Shown: piece after piece, positions 1 through 5,556 of the stretch
Layout of the letters: every line of letters starts with the position of its first letter
How positions within the stretch are numbered: the stretch's first letter is position 1
The notes under the pieces: model-generated
The model's database searches: none
The model's input: the letters and a program-made list of their open reading frames with translations, nothing else
Told to the model about the DNA's origin: nothing
Assembly (NCBI GenBank): GCA_031290725.1
Contig: JAITMZ010000123.1
Location: forward strand, 1-13,317
Length of the DNA stretch: 13,317 bases
Source: Spirochaetaceae bacterium
Lineage (GTDB): Bacteria; Spirochaetota; Spirochaetia; Treponematales; Treponemataceae
Direction: 5' to 3'
Program-made: the position numbers and the translations under genes

Positions 1-2
1 CG

Positions 3-80
3 GTGATTACCAACCCCAAGACGGCAGCCCTGCAATTGGCAAAATACGCGGAAGCCGGCGCCGAAGTGTCAATAAATTGA
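3..80 (+). CDS. 3' end of an unidentified gene (partial)
   Basis: An open frame enters from the left edge and ends at TGA 78-80. The 25 visible residues end in AKYAEAGAEVSIN. The mix of alanine, glutamate and lysine looks like ordinary protein, possibly a helix, but too little is present to name a family. It converges on the LysM lipoprotein gene, with 50 bp between the two stops. It could also be a chance frame, since only 25 codons are seen. Confidence 0.45.
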   Translation: MITNPKTAALQLAKYAEAGAEVSIN

Positions 81-87
81 CTGCACA

Positions 88-100
88 GGGGATCGTCCCC
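88..100. terminator. small hairpin between convergent genes
   Basis: GGGGA (88-92) and TCCCC (96-100) pair around a 3-nt loop. A weaker outer pairing is CAGGG (86-90) with CCCTG (118-122). It lies between two convergent stop codons, where a bidirectional terminator would be expected, but no T-run follows on either strand. The terminator role is therefore only a guess. Confidence 0.25.
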
Positions 101-130
101 GTAAACCACGTAGAGGTCCCTGTTCATGAC

Positions 131-634
131 CTATCTGAGAACCGATAATTCCCGCAGGCCCCGGGCGGTGCGGCTGTTGCCCTGCCGCTCGTACCAGTCG
201 GCGATTTCTCCCAGGTAGGCCTGGATTTTGCGGCTCGCCCCGGGATCGGCCAGGTTTCGTTTCAGGTCGGGGATGCGGAGCTGCATGCCGGGGATGATTT
301 TTTCCGGGTTGGTGACGGTATCACCGGAGGCGAGCATGATCAGGGGGAAATAAAACCCGTTTGACCGGTCGTAGCGGTGGTTCGCCAGGCGGGACAGGGT
401 GTCGCGGTAGACCACCCGGTAGTTTTCCGCGCCGTCCAGGATGAGAGCGTCCCGATACCGGGCGTTGATATCCGGGATGGTTTCTTGGGCAGCAGGGGAC
501 TGGGTGGAGACACTCTGGGATACGGCGGCGGTCTCCGTCTTCGGTTCCAATTCCGGTTCGGCACCGGTGGTGGCGCAGGAAAAAAAGAGGACGCACGCCA
601 GGGTTATTCCAAAAAAGACTACAAATTTCCGCAT
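131..634 (-). CDS. LysM-domain lipoprotein
   Basis: A 167-residue exported lipoprotein. Residues 4-18 are a hydrophobic signal helix ending in the lipobox FFSC, with Cys20 as the lipidated residue. A proline/glutamate/threonine-rich linker follows to about residue 55. Next comes a LysM-like module (about residues 72-125) with YRVVYRDTLSRLA at its start and a PGMQLRIPDL end. LysM modules bind N-acetylglucosamine-containing glycans such as peptidoglycan, so a role at the periplasmic face of the wall is likely. The C-terminal 40 residues are charged and helical. The start is ATG 634-632, because AGGAG (644-640) sits 5 nt before it. The in-frame GTG two codons upstream overlaps that Shine-Dalgarno. 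The gene is monocistronic here, with its own promoter at 725-753. Confidence 0.85.
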   Translation of the reverse strand: MRKFVVFFGITLACVLFFSCATTGAEPELEPKTETAAVSQSVSTQSPAAQETIPDINARYRDALILDGAENYRVVYRDTLSRLANHRYDRSNGFYFPLIMLASGDTVTNPEKIIPGMQLRIPDLKRNLADPGASRKIQAYLGEIADWYERQGNSRTARGLRELSVLR

Positions 635-724
635 AATCACTCCTAGTGAAGCACTGATTCATTAGGCGGCGTTGCCGTCAGAAGCACCACCCCCAAGATA
701 TACAGCGCTACTTTACTTGACCGT

Positions 725-753
725 AGTATACATCAAAATAAAAAAAAGCGCAA
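725..753 (-). promoter_or_regulatory. sigma-70-type promoter for the LysM lipoprotein
   Basis: Read on the minus strand, TTGCGC (753-748) and TATACT (730-725) are separated by exactly 17 nt. The predicted start is near 718, giving a leader of about 84 nt before the ATG at 634. No other good promoter precedes this gene. Confidence 0.65.
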
Positions 754-793
754 GCTGTTTATTTTTTTTTTCGCATCCGGGCGTTTTTTGATG

Positions 794-822
794 TTGACAT
801 TCGCAGAAAAAAGTGTTATGAT
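794..822 (+). promoter_or_regulatory. sigma-70-type promoter of the PTS IIA / GntR operon
   Basis: TTGACA (794-799), a 17-nt spacer and TATGAT (817-822) form a near-consensus promoter. The predicted start is about 829, so the leader is about 105 nt. It is divergent from the LysM promoter, with about 40 bp between the two -35 boxes. Confidence 0.8.
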
Positions 823-828
823 ATGTTA

Positions 829-934
829 TTCGCGGCGAGGGGTAAATACGCCGCTGCTTGCGGCGGGGTATGGTGATTTCTGAAAATTTAAACGAGTTTT
901 TTGATGTACCCTGGAACTAAAAGGAGATCTTGGA
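829..934 (+). promoter_or_regulatory. structured 5' leader with alternative hairpins
   Basis: Three complementary segments are visible: A GCGGCG (832-837), B CGCCGC (849-854) and C GCGGCG (860-865). B can pair with A (11-nt loop) or with C (5-nt loop), but not both. The rest of the leader is A/T-rich and ends in AGGAG (922-926), 8 nt ahead of the GTG start. Whether the two folds are a regulatory switch cannot be told from sequence alone. Confidence 0.45.
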
Positions 935-1582
935 GTGGACGATAACATTGTGACGATCGAAGAGGTTGCCCAGTATTTACGGGTTTCGGAACGGACGGTG
1001 TACGAATGGGCCCAACGGGGCGAAATCCCTGCGGGAAAAATCGGCACGGTTTGGCGGTTTAAAAAGAGCGAAATCGAAAAGTGGGTCAATGACCGGTTGA
1101 CCTCGCGGAGCAAGACGTCCCAGGAGACCGCCGTGGTGAAGGTAAAAAATATCCTGTCCCCGGAACGGATTATTTTTTTGAACCGACCCACCAAGCACGA
1201 CGCCTTGGTGGAACTTGCCGAGGCCCTGGGGAGCGCTCCCCAGGTAAAAAACCCCCAGGAACTCTGCGTGGAGCTCCTCCGCCGGGAGGAGCTTATGTCC
1301 ACCGCCATCGGCAGGGGCATCGCCATACCCCACGCCCGGCTTGCTTCGGTAACCGACCTGGTGATGGCCGTGGGGATCAGCAGGACGGACATCATGGATT
1401 TTCAGGCTATCGACGATTCGCCGGTGCGCCTGCTGATCATGATCGCTGCGGCTTACAACCAGCACTCGTATTATCTGCAAACTCTGTCGTATTTCAGCAC
1501 CCGGCTGAAAAACCCGGAGCTTCGGGACGCCCTTCTGTCTGCGGCGTCGCCCCTGGCTGCGTATAACCAGTTGGTTGCCTAG
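935..1582 (+). CDS. HTH (excisionase/MerR-like) - PTS EIIA (PtsN-like) fusion protein
   Basis: A 215-residue two-domain regulator. Residues 5-58 are an excisionase/MerR-type winged HTH (IEEVAQYLRVSERTVYEWAQ, then GKIGTVWRFKKSEIEKW). Residues 70-213 are a fructose/mannitol-type PTS IIA domain. The phospho-accepting histidine should be His133 in GIAIPHARL. PtsN-type IIA domains take phosphate from HPr-family carriers and usually act as regulators when no IIB/IIC permease is present, as here. T. pallidum is known to keep PtsN-like proteins without sugar permeases. Translation starts at GTG 935, with AGGAG 8 nt upstream. It is the first gene of an operon: the GntR gene starts 15 nt after its stop. 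The likely role is a phosphorylation-responsive DNA-binding regulator (inference from domain content). Confidence 0.88.
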   Translation: MDDNIVTIEEVAQYLRVSERTVYEWAQRGEIPAGKIGTVWRFKKSEIEKWVNDRLTSRSKTSQETAVVKVKNILSPERIIFLNRPTKHDALVELAEALGSAPQVKNPQELCVELLRREELMSTAIGRGIAIPHARLASVTDLVMAVGISRTDIMDFQAIDDSPVRLLIMIAAAYNQHSYYLQTLSYFSTRLKNPELRDALLSAASPLAAYNQLVA

Positions 1583-1597
1583 GGTGGGGACGGGCGG

Positions 1598-2356
1598 ATG
1601 AACACTTCCCTGCATCGAAGCAGCGCCCAGGATGCGGTATACCGGGTGTTGCGGCAGAACATTATGAATCTCAATCTCCAGCCCGGTGCCGAGATCAGCG
1701 AAAAGGACATCTCAGAGCGGTTTAACGTGAGCAGAACCCCGGTGCGGGAGGCTTTCATCAATCTATCCAACGAGCATTTGATACAGGTGGTGCCCCAGAA
1801 GCGGACGGCGGTGTCGCGGATCGACTTTGAGCGGGTGGAGCAGGAGTTTTTTCTGCGGGACAGCTTGGAGACGGCGATTCTGGAGGCCTTCCTGAAGAAC
1901 TGCCGGGACGAACATTTCGCCGCGTTGGAGGGTTTTATCGAAAAGCAGCAGATGGAATTCGAGCGGGCTAATTTCATCGGTCTTTTAGAAAACGACGACG
2001 CTTTTCACCGCACCTTCTTTGAAGCCTCGGGGCAGATCCTCAGTTGGGACGTGCTCAATACCATGAACGGCCACTACCACCGGGTGCGCCTTCTGACCAT
2101 CTGGTTCAGCGGTATCGCCGTGGATGTGGTGGTCCAGCACCGGAATATACTGGCGGCCCTGCGGAACAGGAATCTCTCCCTGGCCCAGCGGCTGTTTAAA
2201 CAGCACGTCCACAAGCTGGGCAAGGAAGAGGCGATACTTCGGGATGAATTCCCGGATTTTTTCCTGCCCCGGCAAAAGAAGAGTACCCTGGACATTGATT
2301 TTGGCGGATTATCTCTCAATCCGGGGGTTGTGTTCAGGAGCGGTCGTACGGACTAA
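1598..2356 (+). CDS. GntR-family transcriptional regulator, FadR/FCD subfamily
   Basis: A 252-residue regulator with an N-terminal winged HTH (residues about 8-75, with ISEKDISERFNVSRTPVREA typical of GntR) and an all-helical C-terminal FCD ligand domain (about 80-215). Putative FCD metal ligands are Asp133 and His137 (DDAFH), His181 (QHRNIL) and His203 (KQHV), so a metal-assisted carboxylate ligand is plausible. A 35-residue tail beyond the FCD fold is unusual and has no motif I recognise. No promoter precedes it, and the 15-nt gap after the PTS IIA gene implies co-transcription. The start ATG has only a G-rich weak Shine-Dalgarno (1582-1589). Targets are unknown. The neighbouring FAH/TRAP genes, whose leaders carry palindromes, are one possible regulon. 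Confidence 0.9.
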   Translation: MNTSLHRSSAQDAVYRVLRQNIMNLNLQPGAEISEKDISERFNVSRTPVREAFINLSNEHLIQVVPQKRTAVSRIDFERVEQEFFLRDSLETAILEAFLKNCRDEHFAALEGFIEKQQMEFERANFIGLLENDDAFHRTFFEASGQILSWDVLNTMNGHYHRVRLLTIWFSGIAVDVVVQHRNILAALRNRNLSLAQRLFKQHVHKLGKEEAILRDEFPDFFLPRQKKSTLDIDFGGLSLNPGVVFRSGRTD

Positions 2357-2391
2357 CTTAATTTTTTCCCCCCTTCTGCCGATACAGAAAT

Positions 2392-2979
2392 ATGCGTATG
2401 TCCTTTGTTTTTCGATGCCGGGCGCTTCTCCTGGCTGCATTCATTGCCGTGCCCTGTTTCTCCCAGGCCGCGCCTCCGGTACCGTCCGTTGCGGATGCCG
2501 CCGGTACGCCCGCTTCGCTGCCCAGGGGCTACGGCGGCATCACCCTGGGTATGAGCTTCCAGGATGTACAAAACGCCCTAGGTGACGAGCCCGCTTTTGG
2601 GTACAGCGCTGCGGACGTGAGCTTTCTGCGGGAGCCAAACCGGAATTTGATACAGGCGGCGGGGGAGGGAAGGTCAATTTTTATCCGTTCCTGGTTCCAC
2701 TTCACCGAAGGGGCGCTCTACATCATCACTTTGGAGCTGAACCCGGCACGCACCGACCACTACTCGGTTTTTTCCGCCCTGTGCAAAAAATACGGCAACC
2801 CCAGCTCCCTGTCCCCTGAAAAGGCGGTTTGGCAGAACGATACCGTTGTTCTGAGCCTGGAACGGCCCCTGACCCTCAAGTACGTGGATCGGGCGGCTTT
2901 CCAGAAATTGCTGGCCAATTCTGCTGCGGCGTCGTCTGCCCAGGAACAATCCCACCTACGCTTCTTGGAGGGTCTATGA
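2392..2979 (+). CDS. conserved-looking exported protein of unknown function
   Basis: A 195-residue protein with a clear Sec signal (positive start MRMSFVFRCR, hydrophobic 11-23, likely cleavage near FSQA-A at 26). A low-complexity Ala/Pro stretch follows. The mature part opens with GYGGITLGMSFQDVQNALG, a GI-LGMs-evq-aLG pattern often seen in small periplasmic proteins of unknown function. The rest is mixed alpha/beta with no catalytic signature. An in-frame ATG two codons in is an equally good start, and neither has a strong Shine-Dalgarno. It is third in the operon, 35 nt after the GntR gene, and its TGA overlaps the ATG of the DUF192 gene (ATGA), implying translational coupling. I cannot assign a function. 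Confidence 0.75.
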   Translation: MRMSFVFRCRALLLAAFIAVPCFSQAAPPVPSVADAAGTPASLPRGYGGITLGMSFQDVQNALGDEPAFGYSAADVSFLREPNRNLIQAAGEGRSIFIRSWFHFTEGALYIITLELNPARTDHYSVFSALCKKYGNPSSLSPEKAVWQNDTVVLSLERPLTLKYVDRAAFQKLLANSAAASSAQEQSHLRFLEGL

Positions 2980-3467
2980 CTATTTACCAGTTTCCCGTAA
3001 AAAAAACCGGCAAACCCGTGGCCACTTTCATGATGGCCAGCTGTGTCGCGGTGATTTTATTCACCTCCGCCCGGTGCGGCGCCACCCTGCTGTCTATGAA
3101 GGAGACCGACCTCACCATCACACGGCAGAACGGCGGCCTGGTGACATTGCGGGCGGAGCTTGCCCAAACCGATCAGGAGCACGCCCAAGGCTATATGGGC
3201 CGAAAAAAAATCCCCGATGGCACCGGTATGCTTTTTGTCTTTGAGCGGGACCAGATGCTCAGTTTCTGGATGAAGAACACCCCGTCGCCCCTTTCCATCG
3301 CCTACATCGACTCCACAGGGAACATCCGGGAAATTCATAACATGGAACCCTTCAGCCTGATCCCCGTCCGCAGCGCCGTCTCGCTGCGCTACGCCCTAGA
3401 GGTTCCCCTGGGGTGGTTTACCAAGGTGGGCATAGTGGAAGGCGACAAGATCTCGCTGGTGTTTTAA
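2976..3467 (+). CDS. DUF192-family exported or membrane-anchored protein
   Basis: A 163-residue protein with an N-terminal hydrophobic segment (about residues 18-34), then a DUF192 domain (about 50-160). The family pattern is visible as LRAELAQTDQEHAQGYMGRKKIPDGTGMLF, then FWMKNTPSPLSIAYID, and the C-terminal ALEVPLGWFTKVGIVEGDKI (read as separate stretches). DUF192 proteins are small, usually secreted, and of unknown biochemical role. The hydrophobic segment ends in TSARCG, which is not a lipobox because Arg is at -1, so it is a signal peptide or anchor. The start ATG 2976 overlaps the upstream TGA, with GGAGGG at 2967-2972 before it. A longer frame extends 5' into the previous gene but has no independent start signal, so I rejected it. 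It converges on the FAH gene with 27 bp between stops. Confidence 0.85.
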   Translation: MTIYQFPVKKTGKPVATFMMASCVAVILFTSARCGATLLSMKETDLTITRQNGGLVTLRAELAQTDQEHAQGYMGRKKIPDGTGMLFVFERDQMLSFWMKNTPSPLSIAYIDSTGNIREIHNMEPFSLIPVRSAVSLRYALEVPLGWFTKVGIVEGDKISLVF

Positions 3468-3494
3468 ACGGCTGTACTGAGGCTCTAATATGTA

Positions 3495-4370
3495 TTACCC
3501 CACGGTGTTCCGCAGCACCCCGCAGCCCTCCACCTCAATCTCGCAAACGTCCCCGCTTTTCATGCAGCGGTGGGGGGTGAATCCCGCGCCGACTCCGGCG
3601 GGGGTGCCCGTGGCGATGATCGTCCCGGCATCCAGGGTGAGCCCAGCGGACAGTTCGGCGATAATGTGTTCCGGCGTGAATATGAGGTTCGCCGTGGTGC
3701 TGTCCTGGCGGGTTTCGCCGTTGATCCGGGAAGTGACCCGCAGGCGGAGGGGCGTGGCGAACTCGTCGATAGTGGCGATGTAGGGCCCATAGGCGGTGAA
3801 GGTGTCCAGGCTTTTGCCGAAATACCACTGTTTATGTTTCGTTTGCAAGTCCCGGGCGCTCAAATCGTTGAAGCAGCAGAGGCCGAAGACATACTTCCAT
3901 GCGTCTTCTTTTCCCACGTTCCGGGCGTCCTTCCCGATGATAATCCCCAGTTCAGCCTCGTAGTCCAGGCGCTCGTTGATGCCGAAGTGGTTCTCGATGA
4001 TCCCGTCGGGGCCCAGGGCGCGGACGACCCGCTTGGAAAAATACACCGCATCGTCCCGCTTGTCGCTGTCCACGGAGATGTCGAAGCGCATGGATTCCTG
4101 CACGTGGTCCATGTAGTTCAGCCCCAGGCAGATGACGTCGTGGTGGGGCTTGGGGATGGGCGCCAGCAGCTGCACGCCGGACAGGGGGATGCCGGGTTTT
4201 TCGGCAACAGAACGGAGGGCGGCCAGGTCGGCGTCGCTGTGGCGCTGGATAAAGTCCAGCAGGCTCAAAAAGTGCATGCCCAAACCAACAAAGGAGTGGA
4301 CGCTTTGCATGCCCGCCGACAGGATACCCGCCTCTTCTTTCCCGTCGTATTTCCACGTAGCAAATTTCAT
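3495..4370 (-). CDS. fumarylacetoacetate hydrolase (FAH) family protein
   Basis: A 291-residue protein of the FAH superfamily (hydrolases, decarboxylases and isomerases of oxo-acids). The N-terminal part (1-70) is the variable domain. The catalytic beta-fold begins near 77 with ICLGLNYMDHVQES, which carries the His89/Glu92 pair. Divalent-metal ligands are Glu138 and Glu140 (DYEAELG) and Asp169 (FNDLSARD). The C-terminal IIATGTPAGVG motif (251-261) and the GDVCEIEVEGCG end are also family hallmarks. Length is normal, so the gene looks intact. Start ATG 4370 has AAGGAAGG (4384-4377) 6 nt before it. The substrate cannot be read from sequence. Its leader is homologous to that of the tatP TRAP gene, suggesting it may process whatever that transporter imports (inference). 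Confidence 0.92.
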   Translation of the reverse strand: MKFATWKYDGKEEAGILSAGMQSVHSFVGLGMHFLSLLDFIQRHSDADLAALRSVAEKPGIPLSGVQLLAPIPKPHHDVICLGLNYMDHVQESMRFDISVDSDKRDDAVYFSKRVVRALGPDGIIENHFGINERLDYEAELGIIIGKDARNVGKEDAWKYVFGLCCFNDLSARDLQTKHKQWYFGKSLDTFTAYGPYIATIDEFATPLRLRVTSRINGETRQDSTTANLIFTPEHIIAELSAGLTLDAGTIIATGTPAGVGAGFTPHRCMKSGDVCEIEVEGCGVLRNTVG

Positions 4371-4387
4371 GATATACCTTCCTTAAA

Positions 4388-4488
4388 GAACACCTTCAAA
4401 AACTCTAGTTTTTGAGATGTTCCGATTTAAGCTGTATTTGCGATACGCAAATACAAAACGTACCGAAACATTCAGCCGAATTTTTCAA
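4388..4488 (-). repeat. leader repeat, FAH copy, with a large palindrome and hairpin
   Basis: This is one of two homologous leader elements, the other being at 5415-5532 on the plus strand. On the minus strand the shared blocks are GAAAAA-T-GG-T-GA with TTTCG, then TTTGCGTATCGCAAAT, AATCGGAA, CTCAAAAACT, AGTTTTT and AGGTG. Here the palindrome has perfect 9-bp arms, GTATTTGCG (4434-4442) and CGCAAATAC (4446-4454), around ATA. A hairpin follows: TCAAAAACT (4396-4404) with AGTTTTTGA (4407-4415), extended by GAACA (4388-4392) with TGTTC (4418-4422). The hairpin ends 3 nt before the FAH Shine-Dalgarno. It may be an operator plus RNA element, or a dispersed intergenic repeat. Confidence 0.7.
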
Positions 4489-4495
4489 TACGCAT

Positions 4496-4524
4496 AGCAT
4501 ATCACGGGGTGTAAAAATGTGCAA
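4496..4524 (-). promoter_or_regulatory. sigma-70-type promoter of the FAH gene
   Basis: On the minus strand, TTGCAC (4524-4519), a 17-nt spacer and TATGCT (4501-4496). The predicted start is near 4489, right at the edge of the leader repeat, giving a leader of about 118 nt. Its -10 hexamer is identical to that of the tatP promoter. Confidence 0.6.
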
Positions 4525-4556
4525 GACCCCGCATTGCATTTAATCAGCGCTCCCCC

Positions 4557-4585
4557 TTGACATTTTTTGTTCATCCCCGTATAGT
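4557..4585 (+). promoter_or_regulatory. tatT: near-consensus promoter of tatT, giving a leaderless mRNA
   Basis: TTGACA (4557-4562), a 17-nt spacer and TATAGT (4580-4585). Counting 7 nt from the end of the -10 puts transcription start on A4592, the first base of the tatT ATG. No Shine-Dalgarno exists upstream, which agrees with leaderless translation. Confidence 0.75.
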
Positions 4586-4591
4586 CTATAT

Positions 4592-5353
4592 ATGAATAAA
4601 ATGTTTGCCCTGTGTGTCCTTTGCCTGACGCTGATCCTTTCGTCCTGCGCCACCATCGGGGGCACCGCGGACGTAATGTACGCCAACGTCGGTCTTCACA
4701 ACAAAGCCGACATGATGGACGTCTCGAAATTCGACAAGCAAAACACCAAGTACCAGAAAGCCGGGCGATACTACCTTCGCGGCCGGGATAAAATTCTTGG
4801 CGCCTTGGACAAGAAATACCCCGGTTTCCGTGAGGATATTTTGAGCGGCGATCCGACCGCCGTCAAGAACGCCGCGGGACGTCTGGGGGAAGGGGACATC
4901 AAGGCGGCATACTGGGCCGGCGCGGGCTGGCTGGGGGCATTCTCCTTAGATCCCATGAACATGGACCTGTTTTCCACCATCGCCGGAGCCCCTGCGCTCT
5001 TGGAACGGGGATTGGAGCTGGACCCGGAGTTCGGCCACGGTGCCATCCACGACGTGCTCCAGGCTTGGTATGCCTCCGCGCTCCCGGACATGGGCGGCGA
5101 CATAGACCGCGCCCTGTGGTGCTACGGGGAGAGCCTGCGTATCTCCGGCGGCAAACTCCCCGGCCCCTATGTGACCTACGCCCAGTCGATCTGTGTGCCC
5201 CAACAAGATGCGGCCGGTTTCCAGGATGCCCTGAACAAGGCCTTGGCCACAAAGCCCGGCGAGATTAGCGGCACCCGGATGGCCGCAAATATCAACCGGA
5301 AGAAGGCTCGGTGGCTTTTGGATCACCGGGACAACTACTTTATTGACTGGTGA
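4592..5353 (+). CDS. tatT: TatT, TPR-like lipoprotein of the TPAT TRAP transporter
   Basis: A 253-residue lipoprotein: hydrophobic signal 4-16, lipobox LSSC with Cys19 lipidated. The mature part is helical, with TPR-like helix pairs (AAYWAGAGWLGAFSL; ALLERGLELDPEFGHGAIHDVLQ; GDIDRALWCYGESLRIS), the TatT family pattern. In T. pallidum, TatT (TP0956) forms a perforated trimer that binds the periplasmic subunit TatP and is thought to pass hydrophobic or carboxylate ligands to it. The order tatT-tatP-tatQM here matches that system. It starts at ATG 4592 with no Shine-Dalgarno. An alternative ATG lies at 4601, three codons in. It is separated from tatP by 203 bp holding a second promoter and a structured leader, so it is probably only partly co-transcribed. 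Confidence 0.88.
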   Translation: MNKMFALCVLCLTLILSSCATIGGTADVMYANVGLHNKADMMDVSKFDKQNTKYQKAGRYYLRGRDKILGALDKKYPGFREDILSGDPTAVKNAAGRLGEGDIKAAYWAGAGWLGAFSLDPMNMDLFSTIAGAPALLERGLELDPEFGHGAIHDVLQAWYASALPDMGGDIDRALWCYGESLRISGGKLPGPYVTYAQSICVPQQDAAGFQDALNKALATKPGEISGTRMAANINRKKARWLLDHRDNYFIDW

Positions 5354-5371
5354 AAGTAAATGTGATATGCT
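5343..5371 (+). promoter_or_regulatory. tatP: promoter of tatP-tatQM overlapping the tatT stop
   Basis: TTGACT (5343-5348), a 17-nt spacer and TATGCT (5366-5371). The -35 box lies in the last tatT codons and the spacer covers the stop. The predicted start is near 5378, leaving a leader of about 179 nt before tatP. The -10 hexamer matches the FAH promoter. Confidence 0.6.
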
Positions 5372-5414
5372 GGACAATCATAGTGCGCGGTCAATCCCGT
5401 GTGCCAAGTGTACA

Positions 5415-5532
5415 TCGAAAAACTTGGTTAGATTTTTCGATGGGCTTCGTGTTTGCGTATCGCAAATGCAATAATTGCATACGCAATTATATTTTTAATC
5501 GGAATACCTCAAAAACTGAAGTTTTTAGAGGT
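5415..5532 (+). repeat. leader repeat, tatP copy, with multiple palindromes
   Basis: Homologous to 4488-4388 on the other strand, but about 20 nt longer. Structures in order: a 9-bp hairpin ATCGAAAAA (5414-5422) with TTTTTCGAT (5433-5441); palindrome TTTGCG (5452-5457) / CGCAAA (5461-5466) around TAT; ATGCAAT (5466-5472) / ATTGCAT (5474-5480); a competing long pairing TTGCGTAT (5453-5460) / ATACGCAA (5479-5486); and hairpin ACCTCAAAAACT (5506-5517) with AGTTTTT-A-GAGGT (5520-5532). The last hairpin ends 10 nt before AAGGAGG. Its stem is preserved relative to the FAH copy although some paired bases differ. The extra length comes from the second palindrome. Confidence 0.7.
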
Positions 5533-5556
5533 GCCCTCAACTAAGGAGGCTTCTAT

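Noticed and set aside
635-640. GTG start two codons upstream for the LysM lipoprotein
   Set aside because: The codon overlaps the AGGAG that is correctly spaced for ATG 634.
759-770. T-run at 759-770 and other homopolymer T or A runs as terminators
   Set aside because: No GC-rich stem directly precedes these runs on the relevant strand; only 10929-10971 has both parts.
977-1615. 212-codon minus-strand frame opposite the PTS IIA gene
   Set aside because: Antisense shadow; the plus strand encodes two recognisable domains and has a promoter and Shine-Dalgarno.
2829-2975. 49-codon N-terminal extension of the DUF192 protein
   Set aside because: It lies inside the previous gene, would bury the signal segment mid-protein, and ATG 2976 has both a Shine-Dalgarno and an ATGA overlap.
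3570-4415. 281-codon plus-strand frame opposite the FAH gene
   Set aside because: It is the antisense shadow of a well-conserved FAH gene in GC-rich DNA, with no family motifs and no Shine-Dalgarno.
5452-5490. Short palindromes as a CRISPR array
   Set aside because: There are no regularly spaced identical repeats with unique spacers and no cas genes.
4388-5532. Inverted leader copies as ends of a transposon carrying tatT
   Set aside because: No transposase, target duplication or clean terminal repeats are visible, and each copy abuts a Shine-Dalgarno, so a leader role fits better.
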